From the NCBI GenBank assembly GCA_902496505.1, contig CABVBB010000043.1:1-9524 (forward strand): a stretch of DNA of 9,524 bases, read 5' to 3'. Source of the stretch: an uncultured Peptococcaceae bacterium. Its GTDB lineage: Bacteria > Bacillota > Peptococcia > Peptococcales > Peptococcaceae. Below are positions 1 to 7,410 of this stretch, piece by piece. Made by a program: the position numbers and the translations under genes. The notes below the pieces were generated by a model, which was given only the letters and a program-made list of their open reading frames with translations, was not told the DNA's origin and searched no databases. Position 1 is the stretch's first letter. Every line of letters begins with the position of its first letter.

Positions 1-107
1 ATCAATATATGATATAAGCAATAAAACATAGCTATGCTTGATCAGCAGGACGCTGCTGCTATACCTTCACATGACTTGCAGGAATGGATCAGAAAGGGGC
101 AGGAAGT

Positions 108-2126
108 ATGAGTTATGAAGCAAAAGCAGATAAAGTGATGCTCTTAGGCATCGATGGCATGGACCCGCGTATCACCAAAAAAATGTTGGCAGAGGGCCTA
201 ATGCCCAATTTGGAAAAGTTTATTGCCAGAGGCGCAGCCAGAGAGGATCTGGTGATGTTGGGTGGGCATCCGACAGTGACGCCGCCGATGTGGACGACCT
301 TGGCGACTGGGGCGTATCCGATCACGCACGGCATCACGTGTTTTTTCCGGCAGTCACCGCGCGATCTGGATTATTTGGAATATAATTTAGATTCGAGAAA
401 CTGCCAGGCGGAACCTTTGTGGAATGTTTTGGCTGAGGCAGGCAAAAAAACGATCGTTTGGCAGTGGCCGGGCTCTTCTTGGCCGCCGACCTCGGATAAT
501 AGCAACCTCTCGGTCGTTGACGGCACTTCGCCTGGCACGCCCAACAGCGGCATCGCTAAAATGGACAGCATGTTCATCGAGGTCGCCAGCACAGAAACGA
601 CAGATGTGATCTACAAAGAAAAATTGTCCAGCGACGGCCACATCCCCTGCGTGATCGATGACCTGAAGCAAATGGATGAGATCAATGTGGCGATCTTGGA
701 GAAGCTGGCCGTGACCACAGAACCTGTGCACAATATCATCTTGACGGAAGCAGACGGCGAAGCGGGGCTTTCGCAGACGCCTTACAACGGCGTCGCCTCG
801 CCGATCAAGCCAGCGTCTGGCTGGGTAAATGCACCAGAGGATGCTCGGGAATTCACTTTGCTGTTTTCGCAGGGGCTGGTCAGACGGCCGGCCTTGATCC
901 TCAAAAATGCGGAGGACGTCTATGATCGGGTAGCGGTGTATCGTTCCAAAAAAGCCGCTGAACCGCTTTACACGCTGCGTAAGGGCGTCTATGAGAAGCA
1001 GCTGCTGGATGAAGCCATAAAGGAGGAGAAGACGTATCAGGTCAGCCGCGATATGCGCATTTTGGAATTGGCAGAGGACGGCACATATTTGAAAATGTGG
1101 GTGTCAGACGGCTTGGATATTGCCAATGATGTGCTGTGGCAGCCGAAGGAACTCTATCGTGAGCTGATCCAGCGCTTTGGTTATCTGAGCACCGGGGTCA
1201 CGGCCTGCGGACCGAACAAGCAGCTGCTTTTGGACTGCATGCTGGCCAGCTGGGAAGCTGTGGGCGATTGGCAGGCAGCAGCGATAAAGTATTTGATCCA
1301 CGAAAAAGGCTATGAAGCAGTGTTCAGCCATTATCATAATGTGGACTGCTTCGGTCACGCTATTTGGAAGCATATCAAGAAAAAGGCCGATGTGCCGCTC
1401 AGTGAGGACGATGTACAGGAGATCATTCGGGCACTGTATGCGCAGACCGACCGCTATATCGCCCAATACCTGCCGCTGTTGGATGAAGGCTGGACGATCA
1501 TGATCGTGTCCGACCATGGGCAGATCTGTCCGGAATATAAGCCGCTGGGCATCGGCGATGATACAGGCGTAAACGTGCGCGTCATGCAGGAATTGGGCTT
1601 TACGACGATCAAGACAGATGCAGACGGCAAGGAGCTCTATGAGATCGATTGGGAGCAGACCAAGGCCATCGCTATCCGCGGCAATCACATCTATATCAAT
1701 CTCAAGGGCAGAGATCCGCACGGTATCGTCGATCCAGCGGATAAGTATGAGTTGGAGGAAGAGATCATGACCGCGCTCTATGGCTATAAGCATCCTGAGA
1801 GCGGCAAACGCATCATTGCTATGGCGCTGCGCAACAAAGATGCCGTCATCTTGGGGATGGGCGGCCCGGAATGCGGCGACATCATCTATTTCAATGCGGA
1901 GGGTTACAATTACGATCACGTGGATTCGCTTTCGACCACCTATGGCTGTGGAGAGACGTCGGTATCACCGATCTTTATCGCCGCAGGCAAGGGCATCAAA
2001 CAGGGCTTCACAACGACCCGCTGGATCAGAGAGGTCGATGTAGCACCGACGGCAGCGGCGTTGCTAGGCGTGCGTATGCCTAATGAATGCGAGGGCGCGC
2101 CGATCTATCAGATCATGGAGAAATGA
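108..2126 (+). CDS. Alkaline phosphatase superfamily hydrolase (type I phosphodiesterase / COG3379-like), paralog 1
   Basis: Predicted cytosolic metal-dependent phosphoesterase or phosphomutase; substrate unknown. Residues are counted from the upstream ATG at 84. The N-terminus has the first metal aspartate in LLGIDGMD (D24), then GGHPTVTPPMWTTLATG, where T66 aligns with the nucleophilic Thr of nucleotide pyrophosphatase/phosphodiesterase enzymes. The second half supplies the other expected ligands: D421 and H425 (NVDCFGH), D477-H478 (SDHG), and probably H612 (DHVDSLST). About 350 residues lie between nucleophile and D421, so a large cap or insertion domain is likely. I see no signal peptide or membrane segment. 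I chose the ATG at 108 (672 aa) because AAGGGG at 94-99 sits 8 nt upstream. The in-frame ATG at 84 (680 aa) has only an AGGA touching it. It closely resembles the gene at 3714 along its whole length, including the tail CEGAPIYQI, and leads a cassette with the carrier at 2244. The superfamily call is secure; the reaction is not. Confidence 0.88.
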   Translation: MSYEAKADKVMLLGIDGMDPRITKKMLAEGLMPNLEKFIARGAAREDLVMLGGHPTVTPPMWTTLATGAYPITHGITCFFRQSPRDLDYLEYNLDSRNCQAEPLWNVLAEAGKKTIVWQWPGSSWPPTSDNSNLSVVDGTSPGTPNSGIAKMDSMFIEVASTETTDVIYKEKLSSDGHIPCVIDDLKQMDEINVAILEKLAVTTEPVHNIILTEADGEAGLSQTPYNGVASPIKPASGWVNAPEDAREFTLLFSQGLVRRPALILKNAEDVYDRVAVYRSKKAAEPLYTLRKGVYEKQLLDEAIKEEKTYQVSRDMRILELAEDGTYLKMWVSDGLDIANDVLWQPKELYRELIQRFGYLSTGVTACGPNKQLLLDCMLASWEAVGDWQAAAIKYLIHEKGYEAVFSHYHNVDCFGHAIWKHIKKKADVPLSEDDVQEIIRALYAQTDRYIAQYLPLLDEGWTIMIVSDHGQICPEYKPLGIGDDTGVNVRVMQELGFTTIKTDADGKELYEIDWEQTKAIAIRGNHIYINLKGRDPHGIVDPADKYELEEEIMTALYGYKHPESGKRIIAMALRNKDAVILGMGGPECGDIIYFNAEGYNYDHVDSLSTTYGCGETSVSPIFIAAGKGIKQGFTTTRWIREVDVAPTAAALLGVRMPNECEGAPIYQIMEK

Positions 2127-2128
2127 TC

Positions 2129-2177
2129 AAGCCAAGAGCGGCTGCTCGGTCAACGAGAGCGGGCAGCCGCAAGGCTT
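2129..2177 (+). other. Long imperfect hairpin in the intergenic gap after hydrolase 1
   Basis: The 8-nt arms GCGGCTGC (2138-2145) and GCAGCCGC (2163-2170) are perfectly complementary. They are flanked by AAGCC (2129-2133) and GGCTT (2173-2177). The inner part can also fold as CTCG/CGAG around a GTCAA loop. It begins 2 nt after the stop codon of hydrolase 1. No T-run follows the 3' arm, so it is not a canonical intrinsic terminator. It could be an RNA processing or stability element, a weak or factor-assisted terminator, or a copy of a dispersed palindromic repeat. The pairing is seen directly; the role is inference. Confidence 0.55.
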
Positions 2178-2243
2178 GGATTCGTGATAGATCAGCAGAG
2201 ATGAACGCATATTACCAATTTTATTCGATATGGAGGGAATCAT

Positions 2244-3686
2244 ATGGCGACAATAGGATTTCATAAACAAAGCAAACATTTTCTCGCTATTGCTGCAATA
2301 ATTATATTCTTCTGGCTTTTCCCGCCGCTGCATCCGACCTTAACGCCGATGGGCATGAAGCTGATCGGATTGATCCTATCGTGCTGCTACGGCTGGACGT
2401 TCGTTGAATTTTTCTGGCCGACCATCATCGCCTTTTGTCTGCTGCCGTTTACAGGCGCCTGCACGTATGAATCGCTGTTGGCCGCTTCTTTCGGCAACTA
2501 TTTGATCCTGTTTTTGATGTTCATTCTGATGATGAGCGTGCTGTTAGAGGAATCAGGTCTGATCACGTTTATTGCCAACTGGCTGATCAGTCGGGATTTT
2601 GTCAGCGGCCGGCCGTGGATCTTGATCTTTGTGTTGATGTTTGCCGCGGCAGTCTGCACGGCGGTATGTCTCAATGTTTTTCTGGTGCTGTTTTTATTCT
2701 GGGGGATCGTTGTCGGGATTTGTGAAACGTGCGGTTACACAAAAGGGGATAAGGTTTCTACGATGCTGATCACGGCCATCACCTGCGGCAGTATGTGCGG
2801 CTATATGCTCCTGCCTTACGGCGGCATCGTGGTCATCCTGCTCAGCGGCGTAAAAGGCATCATGGATATCAGCGTGCCCTATGCCACCTACATGGCCTTT
2901 TCCTTCCCGATCGGCTTTTTGACCTTGATCGTCTTTTGGGCGATACTGCGCTGGGTGTTCCGACCAGATGTGAGTCTGCTCAAGAATTTTGATCCCAAGA
3001 GCATTCCCGCGGAAAATCTGGTGCTGACCAAAAAGGCCAAGATCGTGGCCTTGGACGTCATGATCTTTATGATCTTGATCGTATTGTCTACTGTTCTGCC
3101 AGCGACTAATACGCTGCGCATCGTCATCAGTCAGTTAGGTATGCCAGGCTTGATCGCTTTTGTCATGGTGCCGCTGATGTTTATCACAGTGGATGGTGAA
3201 AAGGTGTGGGATCTGAGTCATACCTTTGCCCACGGCGTCAAGATGGATATTTTGCTCATCTGTGCTTTCGTCATCCCCATGGGCAGCTATATGTCCTCGG
3301 CTGATGCGGGCATCTCGGCATTCTTTTTAGCGATCTTGCAGCCGATCGCCAGCCATTTGAGTCCCTTTGTCATCTCGATCATTTTGGCAGTGGCATCGAT
3401 GGTCTTGACGCAGTTTATGGCTAATGTGGTGGCTTGCTACATGTTCCTGCCGATGATCTATGCGCTGGCCACGGCGATGGATTTTGATCCGATCATTTCG
3501 GCCATCATCACCATTTACGCCGCGCATATCGCTATCGTACTGCCGGCAGCCAGCGGTTACGCCGCCTTGACGCATGCTCATCCGTGGGCGACCAGCTCAG
3601 GCGTGATGAAATATGGCGTGGGTTTCCTCTTGACAGGTTTCTTGGTGGCTATCGTCAGCTATTTCTATTTGCAAATACTCTTCTAA
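2244..3686 (+). CDS. SLC13/DASS-family anion permease, divergent
   Basis: Integral inner-membrane secondary transporter of 480 aa, the usual length for the divalent-anion:Na+ symporter family (sulfate, di- and tricarboxylates). The sequence alternates long hydrophobic helices over nearly its full length, with a charged cytoplasmic-looking loop at about 240-265. The two halves carry the positions where family members have SNT motifs for Na+ and substrate, but here they read C-L-N-V (N144) and M-A-N-V (N394): the Asn is kept while the Ser and Thr are lost. The C-terminal ASGYAALTHAHPWATSSG stretch (about 436-453) corresponds to the family's last substrate-site region. The start is supported by GGAGGG at 2232-2237, 6 nt upstream. 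The gene lies between two paralogous cytosolic hydrolases and 27 nt before the second, so it probably imports their substrate or exports or exchanges a product. The substrate cannot be named. Other ion-transporter-superfamily permeases are an alternative assignment. Confidence 0.8.
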   Translation: MATIGFHKQSKHFLAIAAIIIFFWLFPPLHPTLTPMGMKLIGLILSCCYGWTFVEFFWPTIIAFCLLPFTGACTYESLLAASFGNYLILFLMFILMMSVLLEESGLITFIANWLISRDFVSGRPWILIFVLMFAAAVCTAVCLNVFLVLFLFWGIVVGICETCGYTKGDKVSTMLITAITCGSMCGYMLLPYGGIVVILLSGVKGIMDISVPYATYMAFSFPIGFLTLIVFWAILRWVFRPDVSLLKNFDPKSIPAENLVLTKKAKIVALDVMIFMILIVLSTVLPATNTLRIVISQLGMPGLIAFVMVPLMFITVDGEKVWDLSHTFAHGVKMDILLICAFVIPMGSYMSSADAGISAFFLAILQPIASHLSPFVISIILAVASMVLTQFMANVVACYMFLPMIYALATAMDFDPIISAIITIYAAHIAIVLPAASGYAALTHAHPWATSSGVMKYGVGFLLTGFLVAIVSYFYLQILF

Positions 3687-3713
3687 GATCAGCGACAAAA
3701 AGGAGAATGCTTT

Positions 3714-5705
3714 ATGGAGAAAAGAAAAATTTTGGTTTTGGGTATCGACGCGATGGATGCGCGCTTGACCAAGACATATGCAGAACAGGGCCTGATGCCC
3801 AATGTCAGCAAGCTGCTGGCGATGGGCGCGGCCAATGTCCATTATGAAATGATCGGCGGTCATCCCACAGTGACGCCGCCCATGTGGACGACTTTGGCGA
3901 CGGGTGCATCACCTTATGTGCATGGTGTGACCGACTTTTTTAAACGCGGGGACAATATCGGCGATGCGGTGTATAATTTTGACTCGCGGAATTGTCAAGC
4001 CGAGCAGTATTGGAATGTGACCGTCGAAGCAGGGCTTAAGACGCTGGTCTGGCATTGGCCAGGCTCCTCTTGGCCGCCCTCTTCAGACAGCCCCAACCTG
4101 ATGGTCGTGGATGGCACTCAGCCGGAGGGCGTCAATATGGGCAATGCAGAGGTCGACGAAGAAGGCTTATTGATCGCCAGTGAGAGCACGCCTGAGGTGC
4201 TCTATCGGCCCAAGGCCGGCGTCAATACCGATATCCCCTGCTATATTTCCGGCATGGAATTTGAAGAAGGCGAGCTGCACGACACGATGGCCGAATTCGT
4301 AGGATCGGATGTGGTGCGTGCCGTCAAGATGCCCGACAGTCCCAAGACGGACTTTGCCAATATCCCCATTGGCATCGCTTATTCACCGATCAAAGCTGCC
4401 AGCGGCTGGCTGAACGCACCTGAGGATGCGAAGGAATGTGTGCTGCTGCTTTCCCAAGGATTGATCCACCGCCCTTGCCTGATCCTCAAAAATGCAGAGG
4501 GGATCTATGATACCTTGCAGATCTACAAAAATAAAAAGAGCGTTGAACCTTTGGCCACGCTCAAAAACAACGTCTATGCTCAGGATATCATCGACGAGGC
4601 AGTGGATAAGCATGAGGAGAAAATTCCAGTCAGCCGCAATATGCGCATATTAGAAATGGCAGAGGACGGCTCGCTTTTAAAAATTTGGATCTCTGCGGGC
4701 ATGGATTTCCACAATGATGCGCTTTGGCATCCCAAGGCGCTGCTGCCGGAGATCATCGAGCATGTAGGCTATCCGCAGCCAGTGGCTTTGGCAGGCGGCC
4801 ATGATGAAAAACTGCTGGCAGATTGTATGCGCCGTACGTGGGATGCTGCCGCCCAGTGGCAGGCAGGGGCCATCAATTATTTGATCCGCGCGTATGATCT
4901 CGACGTTGTCTTCTCCCATTTTCACAGTGTGGACTTACAGGGACATATGTTGGTGCAGTATCTGCAAAATGGCAGCAAGCTGCCTGCGGAAACGATCCAG
5001 CGGCTGTATCAGGAGGTCATGGTACAGGCGGACCGTTATATCGGTGAATTTTTGCCCTTGATCGATGAAGGCTGGACTATTTTGGTCGTCGCGGACCATG
5101 GCCAGGCCTGTCCGGCAGAGCAAGCCTCCCCTATCGCCATGACCCCGGCAGTGGATGGCGTCACCATGGTCAAGCTGGGCTACACCGTCCTCAAAAAAGA
5201 TGAAGCAGGCCGTGATCTGCCGGAGATCGACTGGAGCAAGACCAAAGCGGTCATTTGGCGCATGGGCGAGGTCTGGCTCAATCTCAAGGGGCGGGAGCCT
5301 CAGGGCATCGTCGATCCTGAGGAGGCCTATGAATTGGAAGAGCAGATCATGACCGATCTCTATGGTCTGCGTGATGAGAAGACCGGTCACCGCATCGTCT
5401 ACTTGGCGGTGCGCAACAAAGACGCCGTTGTCTTCGGTATGGGCGGTCCTCATGCAGGCGATATCATTTTCTACAGCGCGGAAAAATTCGTCAGTGACCA
5501 CGGCGATTCGCTGAGCACCATCGACGGTGTCTGCGGCACCTCCGTACGTTCCATCTTCCTGGCGGCCGGCCCAGGCATCAAGAAAGGCTGCCTGACCGAG
5601 CGCACCATCCACCACATCGATGTCGTGCCGACCATGGCGACTTTGTTAGGCACACGGATGCCTAGAGAGTGCGAAGGCGCGCCGATCTATCAGATACTGG
5701 AATAG
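3714..5705 (+). CDS. Alkaline phosphatase superfamily hydrolase (type I phosphodiesterase / COG3379-like), paralog 2
   Basis: A 663-aa paralog of the hydrolase at 108, collinear with it from end to end. Metal-site residues are all retained: D12 (LVLGIDAMD), putative nucleophile T54 (GGHPTVTPPMW), D407 and H411 (SVDLQGH), D461-H462 (ADHG) and H596 (DHGDSLST). The shared middle region contains SPIKAASGWLNAPEDA and RPCLILKNAEG, which I take to be a cap or substrate-recognition domain. There is no signal peptide, so it should act in the cytosol. The start is clear: AGGAG at 3701-3705 is 8 nt before the ATG, and the gene starts 27 nt after the carrier's stop, consistent with co-transcription. Divergence is concentrated at residues 75-90, 140-215 and 465-500, so the two enzymes may differ in substrate or act on successive intermediates. 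That last point is inference. A perfect palindromic terminator follows the stop codon. Confidence 0.88.
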   Translation: MEKRKILVLGIDAMDARLTKTYAEQGLMPNVSKLLAMGAANVHYEMIGGHPTVTPPMWTTLATGASPYVHGVTDFFKRGDNIGDAVYNFDSRNCQAEQYWNVTVEAGLKTLVWHWPGSSWPPSSDSPNLMVVDGTQPEGVNMGNAEVDEEGLLIASESTPEVLYRPKAGVNTDIPCYISGMEFEEGELHDTMAEFVGSDVVRAVKMPDSPKTDFANIPIGIAYSPIKAASGWLNAPEDAKECVLLLSQGLIHRPCLILKNAEGIYDTLQIYKNKKSVEPLATLKNNVYAQDIIDEAVDKHEEKIPVSRNMRILEMAEDGSLLKIWISAGMDFHNDALWHPKALLPEIIEHVGYPQPVALAGGHDEKLLADCMRRTWDAAAQWQAGAINYLIRAYDLDVVFSHFHSVDLQGHMLVQYLQNGSKLPAETIQRLYQEVMVQADRYIGEFLPLIDEGWTILVVADHGQACPAEQASPIAMTPAVDGVTMVKLGYTVLKKDEAGRDLPEIDWSKTKAVIWRMGEVWLNLKGREPQGIVDPEEAYELEEQIMTDLYGLRDEKTGHRIVYLAVRNKDAVVFGMGGPHAGDIIFYSAEKFVSDHGDSLSTIDGVCGTSVRSIFLAAGPGIKKGCLTERTIHHIDVVPTMATLLGTRMPRECEGAPIYQILE

Positions 5706-5715
5706 TATGCAGCAC

Positions 5716-5747
5716 AAAGAGACGCAGTCAGCTGACTGCGTCTTTTT
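5716..5747 (+). terminator. Intrinsic terminator, probably bidirectional
   Basis: A perfect 22-nt palindrome (GACGCAGTCA at 5721-5730 and its complement ending at 5742) is extended by A/T pairs to 5716 and 5747 and ends in five T's. It lies between the convergent ends of hydrolase 2 (stop at 5705) and the alcohol dehydrogenase (stop at 5758). On the + strand the stem plus TTTTT is a textbook Rho-independent terminator. On the - strand the stem is followed by a weaker T-rich run (TCTCTTTGTG), so it may also end the dehydrogenase transcript. Confidence 0.9.
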
Positions 5748-5757
5748 GGTGTATTTC

Positions 5758-6921
5758 CTAGCGATAAGACTGCTGCAAAATGTAGATGACTTCGTCGAAG
5801 TCCAGTTTGTAGCGGTCGACGGCGAAGAGGCCGCCCATGGTTTGGATAGCGTTGATGGCGTAATCGTCAAAATGCTCGGGATCGATGCCGTAATCGCTCA
5901 TTTTGAGTGTGTCCACGCCGCAGTCTTTTTGCAGCTGGATCAAGCGGCGGACGCATTCAAGGGGATCGGTGGCGTCGGCTGCGCCCAGGGCGCGGGCCAT
6001 ATCCAGGAAGCGGGCGGATAGTTTGTCCGCGAAGAATTCAAAATAGCTGGCGGAGAGCATGATGAGTCCTGCGCCGTGAGGCAGGTCGGGATGTTTGCCG
6101 CTCAAGGCATGTTCCAGTGCGTGTTCGGAGGTGCAGCTGGAAGCGGATTCGACCATACCGGCCAAGGTGTTGGCTAAGGCCAGCTGGGTGCGGGCTTCCA
6201 AGTTTTGTCCGTCAGCGACAGCTGCGGGCAGATACTGGGCCACCAGCTCGATGGCTTTGAGCGCGTAGAGGTCGCTGACAGGATTGGCGCATTCGGCGAT
6301 GTAGCCCTCCATTGCGTGGAACAGCGCGTCAAAGCCTTGATAAGCGGTGAGCGCGGGGGGAATGCTGAGCATCAGCTCAGGATCGACGATGGAGATGGCG
6401 GGGAAGGTCTGCTCATTGCCAAAGCCGATCTTTTCGGCGGTCTCTGGTTTGGTAATGACGGTCCAGGGATCAGCCTCGGTACCAGTGCCAGCGGTGGTGG
6501 TGATGGCAATGATGGGCAGCGGAGGATTGACCAACGGTTGGTTTTTGCCGCTGCCGCCTTTGATATAATCCCAATAGTCGCCGGGATTAGTCGCCATGAC
6601 GGCGATGCTTTTGGCAGAATCAATGCTGCTGCCGCCGCCTAAGCCGATGATCATGTCGCAGCCAGCGGTTTGTGCCAGGGCAGCGCCCTCCATGACGTGG
6701 TCTTTGATGGGATTGGGAAGGATCTTATTGAAGGAGACAGCTGCGATCTGCTGCTTGGCCAAAAGTTTGGTGACGCGGTCGAGATAGCCCAATTTTTCCA
6801 TAGAACCGCCGGCGGAGGTGACGATCAGCGCCTTGCGGCCAGGCAGAGCGATATCGCCTAATCGTTCCAAAGAACCGGGGCCAAAATAGATCTGGGTGGG
6901 GATATGATAAGCAAATGACAT
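5758..6921 (-). CDS. Iron-containing (group III) alcohol dehydrogenase
   Basis: NAD(P)H-dependent, Fe2+-type alcohol dehydrogenase of 387 aa, the family's normal size, cytosolic. The N-terminus has the family's opening (PTQIYFGPGSLERLG). The nucleotide-binding GGGSSIDSAK follows at 95-104, then TTTAGTGTEAD (141-151), the family's conserved TTAGTGSE segment. Metal ligands by family comparison are D198 and H202 (GFDALFHAMEGY), H267 (SEHALEH) and H282 (DLPHG), with H271 as the conserved catalytic-site His. The H267-H282 spacing is one residue longer than in FucO-type enzymes. I chose the start at 6921 because AGGAG (- strand, 6929-6933) lies 7 nt upstream. The frame stays open for 39 more codons, but that stretch overlaps the promoter and lacks a ribosome binding site. 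Family members reduce or oxidise primary alcohols/aldehydes, lactaldehyde or 4-hydroxybutyrate; nothing here fixes the substrate. The gene is monocistronic and not obviously linked to either neighbour. Confidence 0.92.
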   Translation of the reverse strand: MSFAYHIPTQIYFGPGSLERLGDIALPGRKALIVTSAGGSMEKLGYLDRVTKLLAKQQIAAVSFNKILPNPIKDHVMEGAALAQTAGCDMIIGLGGGSSIDSAKSIAVMATNPGDYWDYIKGGSGKNQPLVNPPLPIIAITTTAGTGTEADPWTVITKPETAEKIGFGNEQTFPAISIVDPELMLSIPPALTAYQGFDALFHAMEGYIAECANPVSDLYALKAIELVAQYLPAAVADGQNLEARTQLALANTLAGMVESASSCTSEHALEHALSGKHPDLPHGAGLIMLSASYFEFFADKLSARFLDMARALGAADATDPLECVRRLIQLQKDCGVDTLKMSDYGIDPEHFDDYAINAIQTMGGLFAVDRYKLDFDEVIYILQQSYR

Positions 6922-6955
6922 AGGATCACTCCTTAATGGGATAAGTTTCCCCTTT

Positions 6956-6983
6956 ATTATAAGCGAAATCAGCGGTCTGTACA
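6956..6983 (-). promoter_or_regulatory. Sigma-A-type promoter of the alcohol dehydrogenase
   Basis: Read on the - strand, a perfect TATAAT (6956-6961) is preceded at 16 nt by TGTACA (6978-6983), which matches 4 of 6 positions of TTGACA. This places the transcription start roughly 30 nt before the ATG at 6921, leaving a short leader with the AGGAG site. The -35 hexamer lies inside the 8-nt palindrome CTGTACAG (6977-6984), which could also be an operator half-site, but that is speculative. Confidence 0.6.
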
Positions 6984-7046
6984 GTGTAAAAAAGTTGACG
7001 CACAGAAAAAAGACGGCAAAAATTGCCCAAAGCGGCATAAAAAAGG

Positions 7047-7075
7047 CTGTCTCAGCATAAGATTTATAGTATAAT
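7047..7075 (+). promoter_or_regulatory. Promoter of the cobalamin riboswitch transcript
   Basis: A perfect TATAAT at 7070-7075 lies 17 nt after a weak -35-like CTGTCT (7047-7052; 3 of 6 matches). An overlapping TATAGT at 7065-7070 is a second -10 candidate. Initiation near 7082 would put the start just before the riboswitch P1 helix at 7095, which fits its position well. Confidence 0.55.
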
Positions 7076-7094
7076 GAACCCAGCTGAATACCGA

Positions 7095-7261
7095 AAAGCG
7101 CAGCGGTACACCGTCAGGTGTCTAACAGGGAAGTTGGTGCAAAGCCAACACAGCTGCCACTACTGTAAGGACAGACAATGCTTTCAAGCCACTGTAGAGC
7201 CATCTATGGGAAGGGAAAGCCGCGGATGACGTCCAAGTCAGGAGACCTGCCGCCGCGCTTT
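7095..7261 (+). ncRNA. Cobalamin riboswitch aptamer
   Basis: This untranslated leader carries the landmarks of the adenosylcobalamin riboswitch in order. Helix P1 is formed by AAAGCGC (7095-7101) with GCGCTTT (7255-7261), continued inward by GCGG (7103-7106) with CCGC (7250-7253). The conserved AACAGGGAAG follows, then a P5-like stem GTTGG/CCAAC (7133-7137/7145-7149), a GCCACTACTGTAA segment, CAAGCCACTGT (7185-7195), GGGAAGG (7208-7214) and the B12 box AGTCAGGAGACCTGCC (7236-7251). Class members usually repress B12 uptake or synthesis genes when the cofactor is abundant. A terminator and the transcobalamin-like gene at 7411 follow on the same strand, so this should be a transcriptional OFF switch for that gene. 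Confidence 0.93.
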
Positions 7262-7310
7262 AGCAACATCCTTGGGTCAGAAGGATCGTGCTCTCTTGAG
7301 CCTGTCTATC

Positions 7311-7341
7311 ATCCTGCCCATTTTTAGGGCAGGATTTTTTT
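7311..7341 (+). terminator. Riboswitch-controlled intrinsic terminator (expression platform)
   Basis: The 9-bp perfect stem ATCCTGCCC (7311-7319) / GGGCAGGAT (7327-7335) has a 7-nt loop and is followed by a T-run from 7335 to 7341. It lies 50 nt after the aptamer and 69 nt before the ATG at 7411, so it can only attenuate that gene. The 3' arm GGCAGG (7328-7333) is also complementary to CCTGCC of the B12 box (7246-7251), giving a possible alternative antiterminator pairing. A smaller stem ATCCTT/AAGGAT (7268-7273/7281-7286) lies between aptamer and terminator. Confidence 0.9.
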
Positions 7342-7410
7342 GTGCGGATAGGGCAAGAATGACGAAGCGATTTTTCTTTAAACATAGAGAAAAAAGAGGA
7401 GGAAGAGGAC

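Noticed and set aside
43..58. Small inverted repeat CAGCAG/CTGCTG upstream of hydrolase 1, and weak -10-like boxes around 13-38.
   Set aside because: The stem is only 6 bp with no T-run, and no -35/-10 pair matches well. The true upstream promoter may lie outside the window.
1104..1919. Long open frame on the - strand opposite hydrolase 1 (and a similar one at 4935-5615 opposite hydrolase 2).
   Set aside because: Both mirror the coding strand of well-supported genes, occur at matching places in the two paralogs as expected for shadows, and show no recognisable domain or ribosome binding site.
6922..7038. An in-frame N-terminal extension of the alcohol dehydrogenase (39 extra codons, hydrophobic, resembling a membrane anchor).
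   Set aside because: It overlaps the TATAAT promoter and lacks a ribosome binding site, whereas the ATG at 6921 has AGGAG at the right distance and begins exactly where the family fold begins.
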